Source of the DNA: Trichoplax sp. H2
Lineage: Eukaryota; Placozoa; Uniplacotomia; Trichoplacea
Reading direction: 5' to 3'
DNA: 64,000 nt
Assembly (NCBI GenBank): GCA_003344405.1
Contig: NOWV01000143.1
Coordinates: forward strand, 1-64,000
Shown here in pieces: positions 25,434-40,333 of the stretch. Both the position numbers and the translations under genes were made by a program. Under the pieces are notes generated by a model. That model searched no databases. It saw only the letters and a list, made by a program, of their open reading frames with translations, and had not been told where the DNA came from. Position 1 is the stretch's first letter, and every line of letters starts with the position of its first letter.

Positions 25434-26730
25434 ATGCCTTACGGTCAATTAGTGATTGGACCTCCTGGTTCAGGCAAAACTACATATTGCCATGGCATGC
25501 AACAATTTCTATCAACAGCTTGTAAACGTAAAGTCATGGTGGTCAATTTAGATCCAGCAAATGACTCGCTCCCTTATCAATGTGATATTAATATTTCTTC
25601 CTTAGTGACTGTCGAAGACACAATGAAGTTGCTCAAGTTAGGTCCCAATGGTGGTTTAATTTATTGTATGGAATATTTAGAGAAAAATATAGACTGGCTG
25701 GAAGATCAGTTGAGTAAATTCAGCGATTGCTATTTCTTATTTGATTGCCCTGGTCAAGTAGAATTGTACACTCACCATAAGGCGGTCAGATCTATTGTAG
25801 AACGACTACAGCAGTTAGATTTTAAGGTGCGTCTACTGCAAAATGGAGCATGCGAGTGTTTATTTTCTTCTCTGAACAATTTTATAATTATATCATTCTT
25901 CTTGATGCTTCTTCAATTTTTTTTATACGTATGCAATGACTCAATCAGCTGGTTGCAGTCCATCTCGTCGATTCACATTATTGTACAGATCCATCCAAAT
26001 TTTTATCAATTCTCTTAACATCCTTGTCTACCATGCTGCAAATTGAATTGCCTCACGTAAATATTTTATCCAAAATTGATCTTATTGAAAGCTATGGCAA
26101 ACTAGGTAATTATACTGTACAATCATTTGCCCACAATTATGCCTAATTTTTCAAATGCAAGTGTTACTACTACTGTAACGTATGTATAGAGCATTATATA
26201 CCTTCTACTGTGTACCTGCATGCCTACTACGCCTGCTAAGACTACACTAAGAAATACACTTAATTTTGGTATTCTAGCTTTCGGTTTAGATTTTTATACC
26301 GAAGTCTTAAACTTGGACTATTTATTGGAACGAATGAATGAAGACGCATTCAGTAAAAAATATCGCAAACTCAGTGCAGCTCTGGCTGGGCTGATCGAAA
26401 ATTATAGTCTAGTCTGGTTTGCTACTTTGAATATTCAGGTGCTAAAATCAACTCTCACACGTCAATTTTTGCTGTTAAGACTGTGTGATATACCGTAGTG
26501 AATTACTAGTTTATTATCCACAATAAATTCACCATTTTAACGATATGATTTCATTTTATATACAGGATAAAGAAAGCGTTGCCAATGTTGTTAAAATCAT
26601 TGATAAAGCCAACGGATATATATTTAATAAAGCCGACCATAACATAGCTGCGTTGATGTCGTCCGCTGTTGGTGCCGATTTTGACTACTTTAAATATCCT
26701 TTAATAGAATCTAACATTATCTTAAACTAG
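25434..26730 (+). CDS. GPN2: GPN-loop GTPase 2
   Basis: Four exons (25434-25826, 25949-26105, 26278-26438, 26566-26730) join in phase to give 291 residues, about the usual family length. Motifs: Walker [10 protein letters not shown] at 9-17, the family-defining Gly-Pro-Asn loop at 70-72, the G3-like [11 protein letters not shown] around Asp104, and SKID (G4) at 172-175. The C-terminal NIQDKESV and DKANGY segments also match animal GPN2. GPN2 is a cytosolic dimeric GTPase that works with GPN1 and GPN3 in assembly and nuclear import of RNA polymerase II (and III). The start was chosen because it places the G1 loop at the normal distance from the N-terminus and follows an in-frame-stop-rich region. 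A decayed copy of its 3' half lies at 35.24 kb. Confidence 0.95.
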
Positions 26731-28650
26731 TTTCGATATTTCAACTTCGTATATTTGTAATATATATTGTTTTTGGAAACGGAAATTTCCCATAACAAAA
26801 GGTACGAATGCTAAAGTCAAAGAACTGCATCTACGATCTGATAATGCACCACTGGATGATGATGACAAATAAACAAAATGCCAAGAAAAAACATTTTCAA
26901 GTACAGTAATACCACCTTTTCTTGGAATCATAGAAGCCGGTTTTCACGCTTCAATATCACATTCTACAGCACTCCCAGTATTGCAGTCTCATAATTGTTT
27001 GCCGAAAGAGTTTTATGCGATATAAACTATGATAGATAGCATGGAAAGAACTCTCCTTGAAGCGATACCGTATAGAGTTGTAGGTGCTGTAGATGATTAC
27101 ATCAACTACTGCCATATTTCTATCATAATACTTTGAAGGGCTATATTGTGAAGTACTATCCTATTTTGTAGTTATTATGAATTCTATTCCAATGGATAAG
27201 GTTCGGTTTTTGATTACTAAAACGGAAAGTGATATCTGCTTCTGATTCTTTTGACTATCGTAGTCGGTAGCCAATTAATTCGCAGGATTTCCTAATCCAT
27301 AATTGTCTGCAAATTCAGTATCGTCTGTGATTAGGCATTATAATAATATCATTAACAATTCATTATCTTGTTGACTAACTTTATTGAAATGCATGTTTCT
27401 TTTGCAGTCGTCTCTGAATTGAAGTGCAACAGTTTTCTAAATTATGTATTATTGTAAAAAGAGTCGCTTAATTACTTATACTGTGTAAATATTTTCATCG
27501 ATGTCACATAAATCGTGATAAGTCAAGCTCTTTACATTAATCAACATGATAAAAAAATCTTTGATTGTAATGAAGGTACTGTTAATCTATTACTTGCTAA
27601 AATTATCTTAATGGGAAATAAAAACATCGAAAATCATGTTGTATATTAAGGCCAAGTCTTAAAAAATTTTAGACTTGGCAATGATTACAAGGTAGGGCAC
27701 ACGCAGTTGACACACGTGGAAATGCTATAACAAGAAACAGTTCATAACCTGAGTAAAAATGTGCATTTGATGAAATTTGTGCGTTATAAGTTTTAGACGC
27801 GTAAGGATACACCTAAGTAATGTATCCGAAGAAGGCATTTGTAGCGGTTTTACTATTTCTGGGAATATCGTTAAGTTTTAGCCTCTACGTATGGCTATAT
27901 TTACTGAAAAATTTTTTAGCAATTTGTGGATCATTATCACAATGTGTAACATTCATCATTATTAAGAGCTAAGGAAGCAAACTCCCCTGTACATACAATA
28001 CAATTTAACGAGAATCTAACAAGAAAAACTATAATTAATGCTTATTCGTTGATGTCGTAATACTGCTGAGAATGTAGGATTACTGCAAGTTGCTCATGTA
28101 ACTTTCTACAGTGAAATGTTATAGTACAGTACACCCAAAAATTATTCTAGCTAAAACCTAACTTCAATATTCCCATCCAATTTGTGATGATATCTTTATA
28201 TCGATTTAATCATCCTAATGATTTAGAGACAATTTCTCCTTTTGGTCCATCATTTGACATACCATTGGATTATTAAAATAAAATTATCATTTTCCGTTGT
28301 AAATCTTGCATTCTCAGTTTTGAGGTGATAAGGAAGTCCCACTTATGAGTATATACTGTACTCGTATACATGCTACGACAGCAAGGATATTGCATCCTTT
28401 CCATATCCAATGTCAAGTCTTTATTGTGATATTACTACAACACAAATAATCCTTAAATTAGTTTGACTAATTTTATCTTATGATGACATGAAATTCCACA
28501 CTATCGTAGTAAGTATTACAGCTATTTCTAATAGTGAAATACCAGATTATCATACGGTATAGGACCAACGACTGTAAGCGATAATTTTGCACATTGTACA
28601 TCAGATAAATTAGTTATATTATATTTTCTGGAATCACATCACAACCTAAT
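25930..28650. repeat. Segmental duplication, source copy (GPN2 3' half and downstream)
   Basis: Diverged but collinear with about 35235-37850. Anchor matches: GPN2 exon 2 start; the 3' flank (TACGAATGCTAAAGTCAA at 26804 and 35497); a stem-like AGACTTGG element (27651-27679 vs about 36417); and the block with TTTCCATATC near 28400 vs 37580. The offset varies between 8.7 and 9.3 kb because of indels. Confidence 0.75.
27820..27969 (+). other. Short hydrophobic open frame (doubtful gene)
   Basis: ATG-initiated frame of 49 codons. After a MYPKK start it is strongly hydrophobic for ~25 residues, like a signal anchor or single membrane segment. No splice partner and no homologue recognised; it could be chance. 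Confidence 0.15.
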
Positions 28651-30121
28651 TTACAATATTCTACAGCAACTTATAAAACTATTGATTACTTTGTACTTAA
28701 GAACCAGTTAATAAAATGACAAAATTATAGCATAACAGTACCTTACTTACGCGTAAAATCTTGAAAAGGTATACTGTATTAAAGAATATCGTGGCATTAA
28801 TTTCATAAATCATTAATATTTCCATATACCTCTCTTGATTATTTCAATAGATATTCCATTATACAAATTATCCGTGGTACTGAAATACCGGATTTGATCA
28901 AGTTCATTCTCAATTACTTTAATACGTCTTGTAAATCTACAGCACAGTGTAACAAATTTAATATCTGGTGGATTTTAAGAAAAAGTGATAGACAGTGACT
29001 GATTTTAAGAAATATGAGTACGTATACAATATCCTGTATACTATTTATTATGTCATATAGTCTATTTCTTACTTGTCTTAAGGCATAAAATCAAACTTTC
29101 TTTTTAATATCACTCATTATCGTCAATAGAAAATCTAACTATATTGTTCTCATCTTATTCAACTTGCGTATGTTCGTATTCATAATTCAGCTTAAAATGT
29201 ATACCGTTCACTTCTGAAATAAATAGAAAAATCGCTCACTATCAACGTGATATTGGCTTATGATTATACCTGTTAAAATACCGCCCATATACAAAGTACA
29301 ATATTAAGGCAGAATTGGGCGTACAGTACCATGAACCATTGGTTGAAAAAGATGTTGTGCGATTCTTTGAGATTGTGGATACTTGCAATCTCTTCCATTT
29401 TTGATGATCAAAGAAACATTTACTTATGAAATAAAATATAATAAGTAATAAACGAAATTAATTTATTTCAGCTAATATTTAAAGCGTTTGAACTACTGTA
29501 TGTGTTTTCGAGAATATCATGTACGAATAAAACAAATTTATGTAGTCTTCCTTTGAAAAATGAAGTCAATCAACTTAAACAAATTGGGTTCATCGACATC
29601 TCACGGGCACATTCAAGCCACAAATTGAAGCTGTTTCGTAAATTAATGTAATTCTCATATTTTCTAATTATAAACAACTGCTTGTTTAATTAAGCCAATA
29701 ATGATATTATGCACAGTCAGTAACTATCATAACATCAAATCAAAATATACTCGTTAAAAGGAATTAGCTATAACACCATTGAATTTATTGTCAATGATCG
29801 AGTTAGTAACGTAGCTAAAAGCTTGCAAATTGTGGCTTTACGCACATCTTGTACCGCATTAGTGAAAAGGCAAAATTAGATATTATATAGCTGTAACGCG
29901 AGTTCATTATAGTTATTATCGAAGATTTTAAACTACCATACGTGCGATCAACCCTAATTTTGTATACGAGTGCATAAAATTGACTTTTATAGATCGATCG
30001 AGGAGATTCGATAGCATATCTACTCTAGGTGATGATATTCCGTAGATTTGTTTTTATCTATATTGCTTTACACACTAGAGTCACCATATTATTATTTATT
30101 TATACACTTCGCCTATTTTAA

Positions 30122-30159
30122 TGTAGTGTATGCGCGTATACGTACACGCATACACTACA
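30122..30159. repeat. Perfect short inverted repeat
   Basis: Arms TGTAGTGTATGCG and CGCATACACTACA pair perfectly around a 12-base spacer that is itself rich in CGTATACG. It could extrude as a hairpin or be a dimer binding site; function unknown. Confidence 0.7.
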
Positions 30160-31509
30160 GTTTTAGGAAATATTACTTAATTAATGGATCATCGCTAACA
30201 TTGATTTCTAAAGCAGAGCTCAACGTTAATAATAGCCTAGACAGCAAATAACCATATCCAAGAAATAGTCACACTACCGTCTTTTTCGATTAATGGCTAT
30301 ACTGTACTTTACGCGCACATCTTGCTTTTGTACGCAGCCGACGGACCGCCATTAAGTAATATTATTATTTTATATTGACAAAGTAGAATACTGTACAAAG
30401 TACGTCAAAGTAAAATTGATCCTAATTATTCTGCAGATAATTACAGTGCAGTCACAGCATTTGAGGTAAAAATCAATCAATAAAGATAATGCGATCGATG
30501 GCGTTCCATGGACCAAATTTTCGCATTGATCATTAATTACGACATGGGAAACTAATGAAGAGTAATGACGATGACGATGATATCCACTCCAATATTCTAT
30601 TTCACGTAGACAATGATACGATTGCTTAGACGATTTTACTCGTAATATGTTAAGTGGTACTAAGTCGCGTGAAGCAAGGATGTTTTTCATTGACCCTTCT
30701 TATAATTAGTAATAAAACTAATCGCAGTGATTATTTCGCCGGCTTCTCTCAAAACACGAAATCTTCGTAATGCTGGAATACGGTCAAATTGATTTCGTAT
30801 TTTAGTGTTGAGTGTTGAATTTGAAATTTTATCACAGCATGAGCTACTGATAACGAACAATGCATTAAACGGCCATTTTGCTTCCACTTACAGAACAGTA
30901 CTGTGCTTAGACTACAGTAGACGTATAGTACACAGGTACTCTTATACTCAACAGAACTGTATTCAAACGGCACTAAAGTAAAAATGAAAATTGTTTACAG
31001 TAATTATTTTTTTAGTCTACGGGCTACGGCTTATTTCACTTTTAATTTAAAGTAAGCGATGCCTGCCCTGGCTAACTACACCGCACGTATTTGAATATAA
31101 TCTTTCCAGTGAGTGACTAGCCTACCTCTAACATAAAGGAAGGCTCCCGAATTCACTTTAATACTTCCTTTCTGTGTTTTACTTGCAATTTAATTACGGT
31201 AGATTATCGTACTGGAAAGGAAATTAGCGGCCATTGAATAGACTTAACCGTTGAATTTTTAAATTAGATTATAATATCTCGTATGTTTAATGCCATCGGT
31301 ATTCATATAAACGGCACTCGCTTATAATAATATTGCATTGACTGTATTAATTTTCTAGTTTCAATTTCGCCAGAATATTATTAGCCGTTTTGGATGTTAT
31401 TATCTATCGAAGGGCAACCTGCCGCAACAAACTTTCTTCTACTCATACGATCAGGTTAATAGTGACGCAAAACAAAACTGTTGTCCCAAATGTCTGGATT
31501 TAAATTAGT

Positions 31510-31515
31510 TTTATT
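31510..31515 (-). terminator. Actin A polyadenylation signal
   Basis: AATAAA on the minus strand about 110 bases after the stop codon. The surrounding GTCTGGATTTAAAT sequence is conserved after actin B, which also has AATAAA (44664-44669). Confidence 0.55.
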
Positions 31516-31623
31516 AATCATAGTTATTAGAAGTACAAGTAGCTGATCTCACACATCTCACTGTGCGTTGCTGTTAGTAGCTATAGGCTGACAAATAATA
31601 TAAAATAAACGATAGCCACAACT

Positions 31624-35234
<3,611 letters not shown>

Positions 35235-35246
35235 ACACATGATGAA

Positions 35247-35400
35247 CTGCAATCAGCCGATTGCAGTTCATCTCATCGATTAGCATTATTGCTGATGGAT
35301 CCCTGGAAATTTCGATCGATTCTTGGCTTACTGTTTAACGTACTATAAACTCAAATTTGCTGATTTTGATTACTCTAGATATCCTGTGATAAAAAATTAA
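35247..35400 (+). pseudogene. GPN2 remnant (pieces of exons 2 and 4)
   Basis: Bases 35247-35300 match the start of GPN2 exon 2 (CAATCAGC..GATTGCAGT..CATCTC pattern), followed by a short piece like the exon 4 end (GATTTTGATTACT..AGATATCCT) near 35357. The rest of exons 2-4 is deleted and frames are broken. There is no exon 1, so it cannot encode a GTPase. Confidence 0.7.
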
Positions 35401-36168
35401 ATATTTTCCTGAAATGATTTTGATGTTTAACTTTATATGCTTATATAGGTTATGCTCTGCTCTGGGAAGCGAAAATTTCCCCTAACAATAACTACGAATG
35501 CTAAAGTCAATGAATGACATTGACTATCTGATGGTTTATCATCAGATGATAAAGTAAAAGATGCCAATGAAATCAATTTGAAGCAATACTACTTGTTATA
35601 TTAGCATCAGAGTAGCCAATCTTTAATAGTGAGATCTACAGTAGACTCTACATGTTAAAAATATTTGCCTAGATCTTTATGCAGAGTAAGATACGGTACA
35701 ATAAAGAGCATGGAGTAACGCTTCTTATGGGATACAGTTTAGAATTATAGCAACTGTATTTGATTATTTCATCTGCTACAGCACTTTTGCACCATGTTTT
35801 GAATTACTACGTTGTGAAAAAGTATTTATATGTCTACGCGTATGCAATACGTGCATCTCTATTTTAGTTGCGTTTAAGAATTCCTATTTAATGGACAAGA
35901 AATAGCTTGTGATTGCTAGAATGGAGAAGTGACTTCTGCTCATAGTGATTATTCTTAATGATCATTATCGTGCCTATTTCCTACACAGGATTTTGTAGTT
36001 TGTAATTGTCTATAATGAACTATCGTTTTATAATAAGACAGAAAGACTGTGGTATTATTATTAAAGATAGGGCATCTCGTTATCTAACTTGATTGAAAGC
36101 TAAAGAGCATATTCCCTATGCATTCGTCTGCAGTTGCTCAATTCTTTTAATTTGTGCATAATTTCAAA

Positions 36169-36288
36169 ATGAGTAGGTTAATCTTTTATGCTGTATTAAC
36201 AGTTTATTCAGCAGCCATTTGCTACTTCATTTTACCGGTTTGTGAAGGATATATGGATCCAAATTGCTTAAAAATCGGTAAATTTTGC
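36169..36288 (+). other. Candidate first exon of a small secreted or membrane peptide
   Basis: ATG in an AAAA context; the frame starts MSRLIFYAVLTVYSAA, a signal-peptide-like hydrophobic run, then a short Cys-containing stretch and a possible donor (GTAAAT) in phase 1. A phase-compatible acceptor at about 37119 would add ~25 residues before a stop. It lies inside the decayed duplicate copy, where unit 1 has no matching frame. No family recognised; it may be chance. Confidence 0.2.
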
Positions 36289-37850
36289 AATATTTTTAAA
36301 TTCATGATTGAGCTTACTTGGTTTAAATTATTTCATAAAAATGACACCATCTCTTATATAAATGTAGCAATGATATAAAATATTGAAATCATAATTTCTT
36401 ATGTTGACATTAAAAAGTCTTTTAGACTTGGTGAGGACTGCGGAGTACTTGCAGCTGAAGCTTTTAACATCGATGTCAGTAATGAATGACGGATCATAGA
36501 TCGCTTCTTTGCACTTTTTGAAATGCTATAACGACATAAATTCAAAGACATATTGAGCATAAGTATGTATAAGATGAAATTTTGATCAATAAAAGCATCA
36601 ATACATAAAGATATAATTCCGATATATCTCAAAAATGCCGTGTATAAGGGAATTGTTCATAGCTATTTTTATTATTCCTAATTTACAACTAAATATCCAT
36701 ACCTGTAGAACTGCAGTTGTTTATATTTACTATTGCAACTTACACTTATATTAGATAATGCAATATTTAATGAATGATTGTCATGGCTTAAAATACGTAT
36801 ACTATCTGATAAGTACATCACATTCACTAACACAAAATCGTGAATGGGTATGCTGACCTAGAGACAGCTATAGTTGAATTTCTATTATGACTTGAAGTTG
36901 GAGTTTTCAGTTCGTTGGCAGAACTTGAATAATCTAATGGAGGAATATTGAATAGTTTTGAGAATTAAATGATAAATGAACATAATCTAATACAAGCCAG
37001 TTTGTGATAGATTTTCATGAAGGTATCTTTGTAAAAGTAATGTTACAGCAAGGGGTTACAATAATTCTGATGTTCTCTATTAAAATCTTTTTGCAATTAT
37101 TTCTTATACTCGTATACAGGTACACAGGCAGTAGACCCAACTATTTCAATAATGGGTAGTCAAAATACAGTTTTATTTCATTACGTATATCTGCAGTAGC
37201 AGCAATGCTATCCATACAAACCTTGGTTTTGGCTAAGGCTACGAGTACCGCTGTTGATATAATGCTGACGGTAGGAAATATTATTGCAAGTTGTACATTT
37301 GACTTTCTATAATACGTAAAAGTCATAGTCTATGTAAGAGCTACGCTAGCTAATACTTATTTATTTTTATCTCAATCGATGATCATACAGTAATATCAAT
37401 TCAATCATCCTTACGATATACACGTAATTTTTTGTTTTTTCATCAGTTGTAATGCTGTTGCATATTGATAATTTGTTTGCTTTCTTCTGTTGTAATTTTT
37501 TCATTTTTTTCTTTGAGATGATACGCAAGTTTCCAGTTGCGGGTATATACATGCAATGGCAGCAGGGGCATAACATGCTTTCCATATCAGGTGTCAAATC
37601 TTCATTCGTTGCCATTATAACACGAATATGCGTGTATATACGAGTACAGTAGTATAAAATTGTTGCATATATCAGTACTAAAGTTAATCTAGAATCTTAG
37701 TAATATTACAGCGCCACTATAAGGTAGCCTTCAGCAATTTTCTACCAATATACTGTACAGTAGTAACGCTATAGTTTGTATAGTACCAAGGACTTTCAAA
37801 ATGATTCAGCTACTGTACCATGTACATTGGCACCACATCTGCAGAAGTAG

Positions 37851-38708
37851 AGACTTACCTATTCCAAACTGTGAGGCAAGTTGCTTTATACGATAGCTAA
37901 AAAATTGACAATAATGACAGAATTAAAGACCATTATGATAGTATCATTATAACTTGATCATTTTTCCATTCTGACGTCTATCTTCATCTACTCTACTGTA
38001 CGCCTAGGCCGGCAAACACCTACTCAGTTTACGTATATTGCAACGTCTCACTGATCAGGTATGTGGACGGTTCCAGTTCTTTCAACGATAGCATGGCTAT
38101 CATTTTACTTACATATAGAATCCCGATAATTGTGTGCTGTGTCGGAGAGAAGCATGAGAGCAATTCCATAGAAAAGCTAATCTTTGCATACAGTCATTTC
38201 GATCGTTCCTATCCATCTTTTTGCTGTATTTCTGCAACAAATTCAGCTCCTGAATGTGCTTTCCGCCATTTGGTCGTGTTGGTGTTCGAAAGTCCCCGCG
38301 CACTGTACACTGAACAGTACTGACTGAGTACAGTACAGTATGCAGTACAGTACAATATACTGCAAAGTATACTGTACTATACACTGTACACTGTACAGGA
38401 CGCTAGTGTACAGTACACTCACTCACTCAAGAGTGTTGATCGAAAGTTCAATCTTAGCGACATTTTCCTTCTCCTGCAGCACAAATCAGATCTTTGCCGG
38501 GATATATTCATTATTAGAACGTGGCTGAAAGCTACTTCTAACTGCACTGTCTTCAAATTTTTCCACAGTTTTCATCCATCGAATTATGGGACATGAGATA
38601 ACTGCTATCTTTAAAGGTTAAGCGCCGCTTGCAATGTGATCAATGCTGCATCTACTCGTATTTTTATTGTACTACTTTAGCTAGGAGATTCAACTTGCAG
38701 TAGTGGAA
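37851..38708. other. Upstream region of the PGAP2 paralogue
   Basis: Contains a dense GTACTGTAC palindromic cluster at about 38300-38420. No gene recognised. Confidence 0.55.
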
Positions 38709-40333
38709 ATGAATGATCCAATTCCATTTTATAACATTTTACTTCATTATGTGGCGTTGACCACAATGTCGTTGCCGGTTTTATCCCTGGTGGTCTGTTT
38801 AATGATGGCAATGGCCCTTAATTATGACGCTGCCGTTTCAACACATTGCAATGTATGTATCCTGTTAGATGATGCTTAAGCTCGTAAGTAGTCTATTACA
38901 CTGTACAGTACAGTACGTATACGCGTAGATGATGTTGTTTAAATACGGAAATTGCTCGTAAATTGCAAATTACTACCGTAGTTTGATAGGATAAAATACT
39001 TAAATATAGGAGTAGTCGTCCAAAATATAATAGAACGGTTAGTAGACTGCTGATCATCCATATCGCAGCTAGGCTAAATGTCTCCTCGATAGCAGAATAA
39101 GCATTTTCCCTTTTGCACGCAGTAGTGGTAAAGTCAAAGCACACACGTACGCAGTATTATCCTCCATTTCCATCAAGATGATATTAATAGTCAGATATAT
39201 CGATTTTTTTTCGATTGTATTTCGTAGGTATATAATATATTACCCACCGTTAGTGCAAGTATCAACTATCCGCCGCAAAAATACATCTGGCGATTTTGTA
39301 TTGGTTTACATTCTTGGCCTAGATATTTTTTTACTTTTTTATACAATTCTTATTTTACAAAATATCGACCCTATTTACCTAGAAATCATCCCATTTTTTA
39401 CGCAATTATTGTAAAACTCACTTGGTATTGTACAATAATTGAAATCACAGCCTTAATGATATTAACATGCATTGGATCAACGGAATACTACCGTAAGTAA
39501 AACCTTTAAGTTGACATTATTTAATTGTTATGAATTTTCTAGAGTTGCTTTAATTAATTATATTATAAATGAAACAGTTGATCTAAGTGTAGAGTGTGTG
39601 GATGCAAACTTTATAATTAGTATAATGCTCTTTCATATCCTCCATACGGATCGTATCAATCACATGCTTTAACATATATATAACAGCATATACTATTGCA
39701 GTAAATTTACTAAGTATATACGATTGAGCTTTGCTTGCTTTATCCGAATACTTAGCCGCCCATATGAATGCTACCATAGCCTTCTTGTCATGCTCATTAT
39801 TGGGGATGATAATGACGTACCTGATCTTTAGATGGCCTAGGGATAGTGTTACTTTGCCAGCGAAGGTATACGCGTAATAATGACTGTTCTCGAAAGCTAT
39901 TATTGTCTAATACGTTCATTTCAAGTTTGGTGATCGAAGGTATAGGAAAAGTCTTCCGACATTAATTCTTGATCGCTTTCTTTTCCTGTAGTGGTTCATA
40001 TCAACAAGACGTAAGCTATATTTATTAACGAATTTTGGCTTCTTCTTCGCGTGTTCTATCTACCTATATGAAAGGCATAACAAATATTGCGAACCTATGA
40101 GTATCCTTCATATCAAATAGAATGCACAAGAAGCTAATTTGCTAGACTGACATCAATTTTATGAAATTGTTCATGTTATAGCCTTGACAGTATCATCAGT
40201 TTATAGCTATTTCGCTTTTTGCGAATATGTATTAATCTTGACCAATATAGCGTTTCATGCTACGATATTTATCGATTTAGAAGGTCTGTCATTAATGGTT
40301 ACGAAATTACCCGGTCGTGGGGGAATTGTATGA
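38709..40333 (+). CDS. PGAP2-like protein, paralogue b
   Basis: Five exons, all short: 38709-38852, 39228-39492, 39756-39865, 39992-40100, 40200-40333, giving 253 residues. The three internal exons have exactly the lengths (265, 110, 109) and phases of the PGAP2 gene at 51.3 kb. Family segments: STHC at the end of exon 1, ILPTVSASI and KYIWRFCIGLHSWPR in exon 2, CSLLGMIMTYLIF in exon 3, RHNKYCEP in exon 4, and EYVLILTNIAFHAT in exon 5. PGAP2 is a Golgi/ER multi-span membrane protein needed for lipid remodelling of GPI anchors. This copy is well diverged from its sister but open throughout, so it is probably functional. The C-terminal tail after FHAT differs from the other copy. Two open frames overlapping exon 2 in other frames are spurious. 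Confidence 0.88.

Larger units (their letters stand above)
26731..31623. other. Intergenic region between GPN2 and actin A
   Basis: The first ~2 kb belongs to the segmental duplication. A perfect short hairpin (9-base arms) lies at 27651-27679 and a 13-base-arm hairpin at 30122-30159. A 49-codon open frame at 27820-27969 begins with ATG and is largely hydrophobic, but has no recognised relative. Nothing else is supported. Confidence 0.55.
35235..37850. repeat. Segmental duplication, second copy, with GPN2 remnant
   Basis: Collinear with 25930-28650 but strongly diverged and rearranged. It starts near intron 1 of GPN2, so the GTPase G1 exon is missing. See the pseudogene entry for the coding remnants. 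Downstream matches continue to about 37850. Confidence 0.72.

Noticed and set aside
39178-39414. 78-codon hydrophobic frame
   Set aside because: Overlaps PGAP2b exon 2 in a different frame; the PGAP2 frame matches the family along its whole length.
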